Shown: positions 26,040 to 39,100 of the stretch, piece after piece | Layout of the letters: every line of letters starts with the position of its first letter | Numbering within the stretch: the first letter of the stretch is position 1 | Assembly (NCBI GenBank): GCA_030248295.1 | Contig: JASANH010000873.1 | Location: 434,001-498,000 of the forward strand | DNA from: Mesodorylaimus sp. YZB2_4 | Taxonomy: Eukaryota; Nematoda; Enoplea; Dorylaimida; Dorylaimidae | Direction of reading: 5' to 3' | Length of the DNA stretch: 64,000 nucleotides | Notes under the pieces: model-generated | What the model was told of the DNA's origin: nothing | The model's database searches: none | What the model saw: the letters and a program-made list of their open reading frames with translations, nothing else | Program-made: the position numbers and the translations under genes

Positions 26040-26419
26040 TTTTTGTTAAAAAATCACCTGCAATAAAAAAATGATTTTTACTGGTCCGTTTCAGAAAACT
26101 TTTGATTTTCTTTTTCCCGCAATTTTTTGCAGACATCTCTAGTGTTGTCATAAGCAGCCTATACGCAATGCGAGGGCACGCGACTCTCCAACAAGTGCGA
26201 TCGATTTGTGGCGGCGTTCCAAACCGGCGCGCCGACAGACGAGACGGCTAGTTTTTGGCACGTTGCCCGCATTGCCCGTCACCTGCCATTTTTTGTAGGA
26301 AGCGACAAGTAAAGCATGGTGTCGTCGAGATCCTGTCGTTAGATGATCGGACGATGAGAAATTGGATACGGCGGACACGATTTGTGGAGCGAGGACCTTG
26401 GTCGTAGATACGTGGGCGC
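26040..26419. promoter_or_regulatory. Divergent promoter region shared by the XTBD gene and FLCN
   Basis: The start codons of the two genes point away from each other and are 380 bp apart, so this segment must contain both 5' UTRs and promoters. I see no TATA box or other clear element in it. Confidence 0.5.
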
Positions 26420-28598
26420 ATGGGTGACCGAGTGGTTGGTTTGTGCAATTTCTGCGAGATCCATGGACCGCGAGTTGTCTTTGTTTGTCAAGAAACGTCG
26501 GGTATCAATGGCCAAAGAAGGATTTGCAACAAAGTTTTTTACGGAGATGTCAATTTGGATTTGTTGGGATCCTATGCCATACTCGGCGATGAAGCTTCTT
26601 CGATGGCGACCTCTTCTGAGACGTGCGATGGTTGCCGATCTTCGAACTCGTCGAAACCCACTTTCCTGACAAACGATCACGATAACAGAATCAGTTACAT
26701 CGGCTGCCAATATCCCAATCGGGTGGATGTGTTCAGCCGAGTTCGGTAAACCAGTGTTGTTTATTTCGTTATCATGCCAGGCTTATATTAGATCCTGATT
26801 TACATCATACTGATCCTGTACTTCTTAGATTCATCATGTATGAGCTCTTAGTAATTGATATTTGACCTGGGGTTCCTCCAACTCGTAGTTCTTTTGGTGA
26901 CGACACAAACCTGGAACAAGTCCGAGCCACGTGTACCGTGGGCAGGGAGACCCCTAAGGCTTTGGTAAAGCTTTGTCCCGTTATCAGCTGTCCCTTTCAG
27001 GTGTGCCTGCGTGAGAAGTCTGAGCTGCGAAGCGTGTCCTGGTCGCCAGGGGCCTATCATATTCGGTGACGCTGCCAATGGATACTGCCTATGCTACGTG
27101 TTCACTCTGAAAGATTCGAAAGCTCGCGGATTTCAACATTCCTACTCAATCGTCGTCGTGTCTCGTCAGATAGATGAATTGGTTCGGAATTATTCTGTGA
27201 TGGTGGCTTTGCTCAAGGCTGTGGTGAATCGGCTGCAGTCCTGGTCGGACCGTGTGTTCGATCGGGAAGGCTCCGAAAGTATCGATCGCATGCCTCAAAT
27301 TGCCGCGAGTGGACGAGCTGGATGGGTACCAAGCGGGTTCTTTCTTCGAAGTGCTGGTGGTGGCGGTACGTGCCGAACGATAGCGGCCCCTAGGTCTTTA
27401 ATGGAATTAACTGACCGCGCTGACGTTTTTCGGTGTCTGCATGAGTAAGTTCGCTTATACTCTTTGTGCCCACTCCCTGTCCGCTTTGTTATCTTTTGAG
27501 AATTACTTTTTTAAGGATGTTTGTGGATATTCACAAAGTGGCGACCTCTACCCAGATTTATGGTCTACACGAAACCGTATCAGATCGCTGTCTAAGGAAC
27601 AGGAAAGATTTTCTATCGATCGACGACGAGTTTAAAACAGGAGATATCGACAGGGCTGAAGGTTATTGCCATATTTGTGCCGCGTGCACAGCAAGTATTA
27701 CCTCCTCGTCCTCATTCGCATTCAGAACGTTGACATTATTATACGATATTCTGGGCTCTGAAGCGTTCAGCATGTTGGTCTACCATTTACTAATCGGCAA
27801 TCAAATCGTTGTCCGTTCGTCGTGCATTTGTTCCAACCGCGTGCTTTTGGATGCGCTGAAGTTGCTTTTGCCGTCTCGTTGCATCAAATGCGTTGATTCA
27901 TCGAGGGAATATCGAGAATCATGGGAGTGTAACTTAGTGGGTCTTCTGGTCGATACTGCATCATTGGATTATGCTCAAAATGGGGAAAACGGGGAGCGCG
28001 TTTATTCCAAGTTGACTAGTACGAGCGATTCATTTCAGTCGCTTTCCAACTCGGCTGGAGAAGACGGCTGCGTTATTCTGTCAGTCGAGTTCAATCCATT
28101 GGATAACCGGAATGGAAATGTGGATTATTCTGGTCGATTGATTCCACCCTCGTTCATGAAAGATCGAACAAAGGCGCTGCCTCGCGACGGTTATCACTTC
28201 CGGGTGTGCTGCACTGCTGCGGCCTCATCCAACAATTATTTTGATACCGAGTCGCCAGCTTTGTTACGCAGTATCCTAAATTTATTGTCGACATCATTTT
28301 CAAAGTTCTTTTCGAGCGAGGAAGGGGTCTCGGCTGGAGTATCGGTCTTGGAATCGTTGAAGGAGGAGTGGCTGACGAAGGCCAAGCTCTATTACGTCAT
28401 GTCGAAGAAATGTCACAGCGAGGATGATTCCTGGCGCAAGACATTTTTCCATTTGTCCAAATGCAGTGCTATTGATGAGCCGATATTGAGGTTTTGGAGA
28501 ACGGGACTGAGCCGGCATTTCAAGCAGAGCGTCCTGTGCCAGTATTCATCTTTTACTAATTCCAGTCGAGGGGATAGCACGAAATTGGATGGTATGTA
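26420..28598 (+). CDS. FLCN: Folliculin
   Basis: Three exons: 26420-26745, 27001-27444 and 27516-28598, about 618 codons compared with 579 in human. The N-terminus VVGLCNFCEIHGPRVVF and the Cys pair TCDGCRSS match folliculin, then CVRSLSCEACPGRQGPIIFG and KARGFQHSYSIVVVSRQID. The C-terminal exon has VYHLLIGNQIVVRSS, ECNLVGLLVD, LKEEWLTKAKLYYVMSKKC and LRFWRTGLSRHFK, matching the folliculin DENN-type domain. Folliculin works with FNIP proteins as a GTPase-activating protein for RagC/D on lysosomes and controls mTORC1, AMPK and TFE3/TFEB signalling. The stop follows KLDGM; GGTATGT overlapping it could act as a donor, so a short extra 3' exon is not fully excluded. It is divergent from the XTBD gene. 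Confidence 0.95.
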
Positions 28599-29235
28599 AA
28601 TAGATGCGTGGCTCGAGGTTTTAGTGCAGTTGATATTCGGGGATTGATTGCTAAACGAGAGGTGCCTGTTATGGATATACCATTACCGGTTAGTCTTGTC
28701 GGTCAGGTACAGTACAATGGTGTGTAGGTTAGGATGGAGTAACTGGAGTAGTTTGTGTAGTTGGATAGTGGTTTTGCCTTGTTATGCACGCGACTGCGCT
28801 AACTCGTTGCTCAATGGTTCAGTAAGCTGGTAAGGTAATTTTTAGAAGGCCTTGGGGTTGGTCTTCAGCTTTTCTTGTCTGTATACCGCGTTTCCTGTGT
28901 CAGCCTGTTGTTGTTCTGTTTCGTACGTCAAACGTGAATAAACTCTTACAATGTCGTTACTGGAGTGCGTGACGAAAGGTTAGTTTCAGTGTGCAAATTT
29001 TGCAAGGTTTTAAATTCCCGCGTTTTCTTGCTGGTACCTGAGCATAAAAGGCCATTTTGAAATGGATAATGTGCGCGGAACTCACTTCATCGAAAACAGC
29101 TGCTAGTGCGGAGAGGCGATTTGTTTTGTAAAATTGTCACAACGGTTTGAGGAGGATGGTCTCTGATGCGTGAATCAGGCTTTGAATTCCAAAAAATCGA
29201 ACTTGATCTAGTTTACACTTTTTGCGGCCAAGGAA
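28599..29235 (+). other. FLCN 3' UTR, poly(A) signal and TULP4 upstream region
   Basis: An AATAAA at 28937-28942 lies 340 bases after the FLCN stop and is the probable poly(A) signal. The remaining 290 bp up to the TULP4 start codon should hold its 5' UTR and promoter. No other coding sequence is seen. Confidence 0.55.
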
Positions 29236-32200
29236 ATGTATGTTTTTTGGGAAAGTACTAACTGGCCTGGCGCTCGTATTGATCCATCTTTCACTTGGTT
29301 ATCGTGGACCGACTGTAATGGAGCATCGAGCAGTTCGTCGACATCAATCGAAGGACTTCTGGCCGCGGGCAATCAGTCGGGAACAGTTGGCATTACGAGA
29401 ACTGGTTACCCCGCCTCGAGCCAAGCGGAGAACACCAATTATCCTGCTCCTCGTTTCAATTTCAATTTGCGTGGTCATCGAAGCCCAGTTTGTCGAGTCG
29501 AGTGGAATCGTCAGTTCCAGAAGTTAGCCAGCTGCGACGAGGCGGGCGTGGTCTATATTTGGGTTCGGCATGAGGATCGATGGTCGGTAGAGTTGGTAAA
29601 CGAGAGGAATGTCCGTGTAAGTCAGGATGCCTTTGGTTATTTGAGAGTCGGTTCTTATTTGACTGTATATTTTTGTGTCGTAATCTCCTGTACAATGTAC
29701 AGTAGTCTATTTCCATGAGCTTTGTGTTTTTGATGGCACTTACTTTTCAGGTGAACGATCTGTGTTGGAATGCGGACGGGTCACTGGCGTTGATCTGCTA
29801 TTTGGATAATTTCGTATTGGTTGGTTCGGCAGTTGGTCAGCGTGTTTGGTCTCAGACGTACGAGCAGAAGATATTATGCGGTTGCTGGATGCCGGAACAA
29901 ATGTACAACCGAAACAGCGTTTTGCTGGGCGACGCTGATGGTTCTTGTTGGATTGTTGGTGAGAATGGGACGACGATTAGAGAACACTGTGTCCTTCGTG
30001 GCAAGCCTGTCCGCCTGATGGCCTGGTCATCTTATCGTGATAATGGTGTGAAGCCGACTCTTGCTTTGATGTTGGGCGAGAATACTCTTTATTTAATGGA
30101 CGACTGTGATGATGCCGATCCGAGGATACGAACGTTTGATGTAGAAAGTAGGTGGTTGCTAAGTTGTGGCATGCTTCCTTTTCGACGTGTTCTTGCACCT
30201 ACTATTTCAGTTCATCAAATGCGGTGGTCCATCGGCGAACGATATTTGGCCTTGATTGGTCATCGCGAGTCGATCGGCAGTTGGTTATTTATTTATGACG
30301 CAGAAGGCAATTGTCTGAGACGAGAATGCTTGTCACCGCCTGGCGAAGTATGTTACTGGGTTTCGGCTGTTTGAATTAGCTTGTCGCCTATTCTTGCTAG
30401 TTTGTACAGGTGGCAAGGTGTCTTAGAAAAGGTGTTTGCACTGTTTTTATTATCTTAGTGATGAGGAATTAGCGAAAATAAGGCAAGGGTTTTGGAAACA
30501 AGGTTCATACGTCTTGGGCTTTTACGGTCCTGATGAGACATCCTTCGTCACGATTGTTGATCTTTTTAGCCCAACGTGAATGGTTTTGCTTGGGCGTACG
30601 ATGACCAAACTATTTTCGTTTCGGTTGGTGGACTCTTGCGTGTAGGGAGGTTATATTGGGACATTCCTTCACTGCGATTGCTATCGTCTCGAGTTGTTTG
30701 GCGCTCGTTGATTGACGAAACTGAAACCGCAATCGACGAATTACCTCTGCCCGCTCAAGAAAAGGTTATGATACGCTCGCATTCAACTCATATGCTCAGA
30801 GTAAGTTATGAGCTATTTTGCGTGGCTCGATCCCACGTTTAGATTTGGCTTTTCAGTGCAACATTCCGTCCACGAAAGATGTCTGTCGAGCCGTCTGTAA
30901 GCCGACGCCTTATCGTTATTTCTGCACCATACGTCCATCGCCCAGTCATTCGAATCAATCACCTTTTTGGGAACTATGTTACGAACACGCTGGTGGATTG
31001 GTGCCTGTTCTCGGAGGACAGCTGACAAATAAGCTGAGACCAGAGTTCGAGATATGGTTGCATTTTCCTGGTGAGTGTTGCTTGCTGGTTGGTTCTGTGA
31101 TCGGTAGTGCTTGTTTTTGTTGGTTTTAGAAAACACTCGCCGCAGTCACAGAGAAGTTTCTGCATCACCGCCATTAACTCCAAAGTTCACCCGAGGAGGT
31201 TTGCAACGCGACTCGGTGTGGAGACGTAGCAAACGTCAAATTCAGGCTATTGTTTCCCGCCAGTCGCAATCACCGCAAGGGTTGACGCCAAGAGAGGTAA
31301 ATAATTCTGTTGAAGCGTGTCACTCGTCTCATGACTTGTTCTGTTTCAGACCAAAAGGAAGCTGGTTTTAGTCACGTCGAACGTGTGGTGCACGCGCTTC
31401 AAAATGATCGGTATCGATACTTCACTCCTGCCGCTATACATCGGCCAAGTGATGTACAAAACGAGCGTATTGCATCTTCAGCCGCGTCAGATGACTGTCC
31501 ATTTGGTCGATTTGTCAACTTGCGCCCCATCAATCGATTCGACTATTGGACCGTTGCCTTCAAACGAACCGGATCCCAGTGAAGCTAGTAAGGGGTTCTG
31601 GAGGGTTTCGTGGGGATCATTGTGAACGCTATTATCTTGCAGATCCAGCCGACGAGAATTTATTGTCCAGTCACGGGGGAGACGACGGCCCGGTCATAGC
31701 ACCCTTGCCCGCCGAGATATTCGCTGGTGTGGTAAATGCTGGGAACAATTTGTTCGGAAACAATCGGGCAACAAATGACACGTACCAGGACGCCTGCGCC
31801 ATAGAAGAGAAGGCTTTGGAAAGACTGATGGAAGAATTCGCTGAGCTAAAATCCGCCGTCGATGGGCATATGCAGAAAATGAGGGCGTTTGCAACGGCTT
31901 TGAAAGACATCGACGCTGTGGTCGAGAACCCGTCCAAGGTAATGTTAAAAAGTTTGGTGCGATTTGATCGCCTTTCATGACTTTCTTATCTTTATAGCAT
32001 TCAGATAGCAGCTCTAATCAGGCAACCAAATCGGCAGCTGGTGGTGCCAGTGCGACGGCGCCTTTGCGATCCGACTGGTGGAGCTCTGTGAACGACGAAT
32101 TGGACTATATCGATGCGGACGAAGTGGCTTCGTTGGTTGAAAATGTCGAAAAGCGTGCCAATGCCGACCTAGTGCCGCCGACTGTTTCTGCACCTGCTTT

Positions 32201-33198
32201 ATTGAATACAGTTCAAACAGCCGGAGCTGCTTTTGATAGACCTGACACTAGTACGTTTTGCGGTGTTTCGGGAAAGAAGCAGTTGCGGGAAGTGTCGTCG
32301 TTAGTTGACAAGTAAGGAGTGATTTTGTTACCTGATGGTATACCCGGGGTTTCAAGGGGGCGTGGGAGGACGTGCAGTGTATGGTTAAGCGCGTTGTTTG
32401 ACTGCCTTCTTTCTATAGGTTGCACAAACTGGCCATAGAATTGGCCAATCGTCGTAATCAGACTGCGAACGCTGTGTCGCAGTCGACCTGTTCGAAGAGC
32501 AGCTCATCGCCGAGTAGGCGAGCAACCGTGTCGAGTGAACGGTCCTTGCCATCGGCGGCTTTGTGCCAACGTTTGCGTGAAGTATCTGGTCGAGTTGTGC
32601 AGTTGGAGTCGCGAATCAGTTACGGAAATGATCTGCTGGACGAAGTTCGGAATGATCTTTTGAATCGGGTATGGGGTGTGTGCAGTCTAGTGGGGTAACT
32701 ATTGTGGACACGAGTCTTGTTTTTTCAGGTTGTTCGAATTCGTTCGCTACTGGATCCATCCAATAACAATAACGTGCATTCTACGAGCAGTACCAGCCGC
32801 CCTGCCGACGGTGCCAAAGCGAGCGATGTTGGCAATGCTGCAGCTGCTCCCGCTGCAACATCTGCATCTCACGAGCCAGCGGGCGCGGAAGGCGAGGTAT
32901 TGATTTTGAATAATAAGACTCCATTCTGGAACGAGGTGGCGCAAGTGTATCAGCTGGATTTCGGTGGACGTGTGACCCAAGAGTCGGCCAAGAACTTTCA
33001 GATTGAGTACCGAAATAAGCAGGTACGGACTAGAATGGCTTATAAGGGATGGTTTGGTGTCAAGAAAGTATTGTTTTGCAGGTGATGCAGTTTGGGCGAA
33101 TCGAGAACGGAGGATACACGCTGGACTTCGAGTCGCCTTTCGCACCCGTGCAAGCATTTGCAATTGCTTTGGCTAGTATCACGCAACGCTTGAAATAG
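29236..33198 (+). CDS. TULP4: Tubby-like protein 4 / tubby superfamily protein (WD40 + tubby C-terminus)
   Basis: About 13 exons, among them 29236-29616, 29751-30147, 30211-30347, 30570-30800, 30857-31070, 31130-31296, 31350-31587, 31643-31938, 31998-32311, 32419-32668, 32729-33022 and 33082-33198. The N-terminus holds WD40-like repeats ([45 protein letters not shown]). Then come [20 protein letters not shown] and [19 protein letters not shown], and finally the split tubby end: [34 protein letters not shown], and [20 protein letters not shown]. All match TULP4 (TUSP) in order. TULP4 has a SOCS box in vertebrates and is thought to act in a ubiquitin ligase; I could not place the box here. An exon (31643-31938) encodes a coiled-coil-like helix, [20 protein letters not shown], that I do not recall from vertebrate TULP4. 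The disordered middle is much shorter than in vertebrates. Confidence 0.93.
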
Positions 33199-33676
33199 TG
33201 GCAGTGGTTCGTGGTCTTTCAAGGATTTTGTGATTTTTATGTTGCAGCCGGCTGGTACGAGCACCAATCGTTTTTTAAGTTTTTTTCACGTACTAGCGTG
33301 CTTGGGACGAGGTCATGCTGTTTATTATGGTCATTCGTATCTGTTACACTGGTTCGCTTATGCTGCAAGTTACTCTCAATTTTGGGGGTTTATTCTGTAT
33401 GAAAATGACAGTCACTTATTTTTATGCTTTTAAACCTTGCCCTGAAATATAGCAAGCGTGGAAGAAGGGAGGAGTTTCTTGGGATGGGTGAATTGGACGG
33501 CGGGAGTAGGGGGTCCATGTCGTGGGTCCAACACCGAGATTTGAAATGAGCGCTGTTACCGATGTACCTGAGCATCAATCGGAGACTGTATGGGACAAGT
33601 AGAAAAGCGATGAATCAAGATTTGATCAAATTGGGACAGTTTTTTTGGAACCGTCGCTGCTAATTTTGAGGAGAAA
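33199..33676 (+). other. TULP4 3' flank and NOP2 upstream region
   Basis: This 478-bp gap holds the TULP4 3' UTR and NOP2 5' region. TTTTGAG followed by GAGAAAATG at the NOP2 start resembles a weak splice acceptor right before the ATG. No separate gene is seen. Confidence 0.45.
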
Positions 33677-35950
33677 ATGGTAAAAGCTAATCAGAAAATG
33701 GGTAAGCTAATCGTATCGAAGAAATCGATTGGTAAGAAAAAGTCTAAAGAGGATTCGGAAGACGAGGAAGCGACTTTGCCAGCAGCCAGCGCGGGTCAAC
33801 TTTTTGACGACCAAAGCGATGACGCTGGTTCATCATTATCAGCGGAATCGGATGAAAATGAGGATGATGATGATGTGGAGGTCAGCGACGATGATGAGGA
33901 AGACGAAGAAGAAGACGACGACATTGAAGAAGCTTCCAGAAAGTTGGAACGGAGGAAAGCCAGGGATGCAAAACTGGCCGCAGCGGAAGAGACTGAACTT
34001 AATTTACAGCACGAACATCCTAATTTGGATTCAATTCAAGCCGATCTGACCATCGTTCGTCAGCGTATTAGGGACGTGGTTTCTATTTTGGAAGATTTTC
34101 AAAGAAAGGCCGAAAAAGGAAGGTAAGCATGCGACTAACTGCATGCCACGGTCCGAATCGAAGCATGTTTCACTTTTAGGAGCCGATCAGAGTACACGGA
34201 AACATTGACGAGGGATTGTTCGTTATATTATGGATATAACGAGTTCTTGATGGAGAAGTTAATGGAGATGTTCCCCGTAGGCGAAGTAAGTGATGTTCCG
34301 TGCGGGATTGCCGTGTCCTATTAGCCATGCAGGGTTTTAGTTGATCGAGTATCTGGAAGCGAGCGAGGTCGAACGCCCCGTAACGATACGGACCAACACG
34401 TTGAAAACCAGACGACGAGACTTGGCCCAAGTGAGACTTCACTTGATTTATGTTCGCTTTTGTTTAGACTAGTTTGACCTGTTTGCAGCATCTGATTAAC
34501 CGAGGCGTCAATCTGGATCCGATCGGCAAGTGGTCGAAAGTTGGGCTGGTCATTTATGAATCGCAAGTGCCTATAGGTAGGTTTTCTACTTTTCAACCGT
34601 TTTTGAATTTAAAGACATTGTTTTAGGTGCCACACCCGAGTATTTGGCCGGCCATTATATGTTGCAAGGCGGTAGCAGCTTTTTACCAGTTATGGCATTG
34701 GCGCCTCAAGAAAACGAACGTGTTTTGGACCTTTGTGCTGCGCCTGGTGGAAAGACCACGTATATCGCCTCTTTGATGAAGAATTCGGGCTTGCTGTTGG
34801 CGAATGATGCCAGCAAAGATCGATGCGCTGCTGTTCTGGCCAATGTTCATCGGCTGGGTGTGAACAACTGCTGCGTTACAAATATGGATGGCCGAGTTAT
34901 GCCAAAAGTATGCCTGTTTTCTTTGGCCACTTTTAGGGCTCTCACTTGGTTTTACAATTTCCAGATTCAAGGATGCAGTTTTGATCGCGTTTTATTGGAT
35001 GCTCCCTGCAGCGGCACCGGCGTTACCTCAAAGGACCAATCTGTCAAAGTTTCAAAAGTGGGCTATTAAATCATTTATTCTTTTTCTTTTGCAAAACACA
35101 TCGTTTTCAGGACGCAAAAGACATTCAGCGATGCGCCACTTTACAAAAGGAGTTGATCCTAGCCGCTGTCGACTGTTTGAACGCAAAATCGAAAAGTGGT
35201 GGTTATTTAGTCTATTCAACCTGTTCGATTCTGGCGGAGGAAAACGAGGCCGTTATCGATTACATACTGAAGAAACGACACGTGAAAGTTGTGTCCACGG
35301 GTCTGGAATTTGGTGAAGAAGGATTCACGAAGTATGTTCTTGCAGATGGTGTACAACTGGTACTATTACAGTATGACCCTATTAATAGATTTCGTGCCCA
35401 CCGATTTCACCCGAGTATCAAGGAGTGTCGCCGCTACTATCCTCACAAACACAATATGGATGGATTTTTTGTGGCCAAGTTGAAAAAGCTGTCAAACGAC
35501 ATTCCGAAAAGTACTGGCGACGATGCTGCAATTGGTACGGGCCAGTTGAAGGGTCATCAAAGTGAAGGAAAGGATAATCTGTTTTCAGTGAAGCGCAAAG
35601 GCAAACGAAAGGCGGAGCGCGAGGGCGAAGCGGAGAACAATGAGACACCGGCAAAGAAGAAGCTGAAATCACCGGCTCAAGGCAAACAACAAACAGCGCA
35701 ATCCACTCGTCACAAAGAGATTAATGGAAGGAAGAAAGGCAAGAAGTCCAAGTCATTAGTACAAAAGAAGAGCGTGGAATCTGCGGATAAAGGTGAAACC
35801 AATGGGCACCCTTCCCCCAAGAAGCGCAAGACATCAAAGAAGAATGAGCAGAAGGCAGTTGCGGGCGGTCAGGCAGAAAATGGGCAATTATCGCCGAAAA
35901 AGAAAAAGAAATTCAAATCGTCGCCTAAACCAAAAGAGAAATTGCAGTGA
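33677..35950 (+). CDS. NOP2: NOP2/NSUN1, 25S/28S rRNA cytosine-C5 methyltransferase
   Basis: Seven exons: 33677-34122, 34180-34285, 34341-34430, 34489-34576, 34627-34907, 34965-35057 and 35111-35950. The N-terminus is Lys-rich and then strongly acidic, as in nucleolar proteins. The catalytic core has [16 protein letters not shown], the SAM-binding [30 protein letters not shown] (motif IV cysteine) and [16 protein letters not shown] (motif VI nucleophile cysteine), all in place. The C-terminus [16 protein letters not shown] is followed by about 140 residues of Lys/Ser-rich, nuclear-signal-like tail. The enzyme methylates a conserved cytosine of large-subunit rRNA in the nucleolus and is required for 60S maturation. 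Start is the first ATG in the frame. It ends 174 bp before the ELMO start codon. Confidence 0.96.
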
Positions 35951-35989
35951 TTTTTGATTTGAAAGTTTTCAGTGGAAGATTTTTGAGAA

Positions 35990-35995
35990 AATAAA
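35990..35995 (+). terminator. Poly(A) signal AATAAA of NOP2
   Basis: Canonical AATAAA 40 bases after the NOP2 stop. It is followed after about 95 bases by a pyrimidine-rich tract and an AG just before the ELMO start codon. Confidence 0.75.
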
Positions 35996-36090
35996 GTCTT
36001 AAGTCCTTAGCCCTGGTGTGCGAGTTATTTTGGATAGAATTTGGTGAAAGCCGAATATATTGCACGTTTTTTGGTTCTTTGAGCATTGCA

Positions 36091-36104
36091 TCTTTTTTGT
36101 TTAG
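36091..36104 (+). promoter_or_regulatory. Splice-acceptor-like site before ELMO, candidate trans-splice site
   Basis: TCTTTTTTGTTTAG ends at 36104, only 20 bases before the ELMO ATG and 109 bases after the NOP2 poly(A) signal. There is little room for an upstream ELMO exon and promoter between the genes. The layout resembles spliced-leader acceptors of downstream operon genes, but a cis-spliced leader exon inside NOP2 or a chance match cannot be excluded. Confidence 0.45.
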
Positions 36105-36124
36105 CCGAGTGGACTCCAGGTAGC

Positions 36125-39100
36125 ATGGCCCAGTTTTATCCGCCCATACCGCAGCCATATTTTCTGCCTCGATTGAGCGATACAGTTCGGAAAGTCGGTG
36201 TACATTTCGATACGGAGTTGACCAGATATTTGTCTGTGGAGCCGCCGTCTTTGCTGTCGCAGTTGTTGGAGTTGGATCTGGTAGGTTGAAGGGAGTCCCG
36301 GTGTTCTTGTTACTGAGAGTACCCGTTTCAGAAAGAGCCGTTGGTAAATGTTGTGACTGAATTATGCTCAGACCACAGGTGAGGGCATGATTTGCTATCA
36401 AGGCTAGAGTAAACGATGGTTTTTTTGTAGGTTTAACTTGCCTTCCCCAGAAAATTTCGAATTGCAGTTCACGAGGGGGCCGAAGCTATATGTTACTGAG
36501 AAGGTATGATGATCCTGGTGCATTCTGGGCAGCCCTACCCTCGCCTCAGAGGTGGTGTTTCCCTGAGTCAGAGACTGACCATTGGTGGGCACGGCAAGGC
36601 TGCGGAAAAGTCAAAGCAGGAGTCTAAGACCGGTGAAACATCAACCTGACTGGTTTGGCGTGTCACTGTTTCTTCTCTACAGCCGTCCTCGAGAGACCCA
36701 GTCCCTGTTTTACCAGTCTTCCATCCTCTGGATCCGTTCTGGGGAAGACGGAAGGAGGAGCGGGTGAAACAGGGCCCCAATCACAGAGAAACACTGCCAG
36801 CTACATAACCAGCTGTTTTGCAGGCGGTTGGTCTTGATGCGCAGTAGCTGGTGGCTTCCGGCCAATAGCCTGCCTTTTTGGGGAATTCTTCGACATTTTT
36901 CTCTTTCTGAGCCATAAGTTTACAAGCAGCAAGCCTTCTTTCTAGAACCGGAACGAAATCGTCAACGGCGAAGTGCTGAAACTGACCACATCTGCAGTAA
37001 GTCACTAGAACACGTTCTTTTGGTATGCCTCAATGTTATTGGTGCCATTTCAGTGGAAGCTGAGCGCGATTCTGTACGAGTGGCTCGGCCAACAGCAAAA
37101 TAATTCTCAGGGGCAGGGGCGACACCAACAGGAACAATCGTCGGGTATCACTCAACTCGAGCAAATGCTACAGGTTCTGTGCGATGCGATGAATGATCCC
37201 ACTTTTATTAATGAATTTATTGCTCGAAACGGTTTGTCTTTGATGACCACCATTATCGAAACTGGGTCGCTCAATCTGAGCAGTTGGGTATCACCTTCGG
37301 CTTCCAACGTGCCTGAACCAGAAAGGCCTGGCCACCCGTTAGCTCTGCTTTGGAATTCGTACTGGAGGCTAATGGAGAACAGTGGCACGAGCTGGGATAC
37401 GGTCAGCGAAACGCTGATTGGCCAGGTATGTTTGTGTTCTGACCCTGTGAATACATGGAAGCAGTGCCAAGCAGTACGTTTAGATAGCCAACTACGTTTC
37501 CGGTCGGAGCAAATGGGAGAAGCCGAAGGCGCTAAGCGTAGCTATGGCGATATTGGAGGCCATTGTAAATGGAAGGTGAGTCATACTTTGACAAGTGCCG
37601 TTTTGGTTTTGAAATTAAGTGTGTTTTGCAGCCGTAATGGTCACTTTGTTGAACGGGAAGTGCCCTTGGAAGGCCTTGTTCGACATTTGGAGAAGTCGGA
37701 TAGTGCTGTTCAACAGCAGGCATTAGCTCTGATGAATGCTTTGTTTGCTAAAACGAATCATGAAACGAAGAAACAACAAACAGCGGCGGTGAGTACCTTT
37801 TTGGTTTGGTTTTCTGAAACGAGTGTTGATTTTATCTGTTTTTTTAGCTGTTAAATAGCAAACCGGTTCGCAGTGCGATTGCGAACAATGTTCTCCGCGA
37901 TCGGAACGTTGGAGTAGAATTGGCCTATCAGCTTTATGTGTTTCAACGTCTAACACTCAACATTTTGGAAACCCGTGCAAAAACAAAGGTTTGACGTCAG
38001 GTGGTCTTTTGTTCGGAGTGAACTAACGTGCTGTACTTTTTTTAGCCAACCGCTGAGAAAGTGAATGAGTTTAGAAAACTAGCATTGGATATTACTGGTG
38101 GCGGGAGTGGTGGCTCGGGTGCTGGTACTCCAAATGGGAGCGGAGATGGATCGTCGGGCGGAGCATTGAGTCCGACTTCGAGCAGGCGCAACAACCCGGC
38201 TTTGATTGCGAAGGACTATAAAAAGCTGGGATTCAGAGTAAGTTGTAATGATAGTCTGGAAAACTTGGTGGAATGCCATTTTTTGGTTTTAGCACGTGAC
38301 AAATCCAGTCGCTGATTTCGAGCTCTTTCCACCTGGACTACTCGCATTGGAATGTCTAATGTATTTGGCTCGACAGCATCCGGAAAGATTGGCCAGGGTA
38401 AGTGGGATATTCCTGGGATGGGGTGTGTTCGAGCAGCAAGCAGTATCATTATGTGGGGTCTGACGACAACCCGCCCCTCGTCAAGAGATTTTGGGGCCGA
38501 ATCGTTGGGATGGGGGGGGGCTAGGGATCAAATCAGAAATCAAACCTTTTCTGTCTGGGGACCGCTTGAGGACGCACTGCAATTCCGGTTACGCGACTCG
38601 CACGTCTTTCTTGGATCACATGGGACCTGCGCATGCAGAGAGGACAGTGGAGGCTCTGGTTGAGACTCGTCTGTCAATCGACTCTTCACGGGGCTGGGAG
38701 CACCGTCCGTCGTGCACAGACCAAGTTGGAATGACTTGGTTGCCCTGGGTTTTTGGATTAGTGCCAAAGCTGAACCTGTCACTCCCCCAGCAATAGGTGT
38801 GACGGTGAATCCGACGTTGGTAACCCCTCGTGGTCAAGTATGGGCAAGGTCGACTGGGTTAGAGGGGGGTTTTTTGGAGGGGGAGAGGAAGGGGAGGAGG
38901 GGAGGTGGGAGTAGGCAGGGGGTAGAGATCAGATCAGATCGCCTAAGCCTGATCTAAGCCATCATCGTCTAATGGCGTGTGAGACAGGTCAGGCCAGGTC
39001 AGGTTTGGGTCGAGTCGAGTGAGTGAGCTGCATCACTATTAACATGCAGTACAGTACTGTAGGCTGGCTGGACAATCGGCCTGTGCTTAGAGGCCAGGTC

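Noticed and set aside
28591..28598. GGTATGT at the FLCN stop as a donor for a further coding exon
   Set aside because: The protein already covers the full folliculin length and a poly(A) signal follows at 28937; kept only as a caveat.
36504..36945. Mobile element in ELMO intron 3, suggested by CCCTGTTTTACC and GGGTGAAACAGGG
   Set aside because: Only a short imperfect stem around 36705-36775; no terminal repeats at the edges of the intron.
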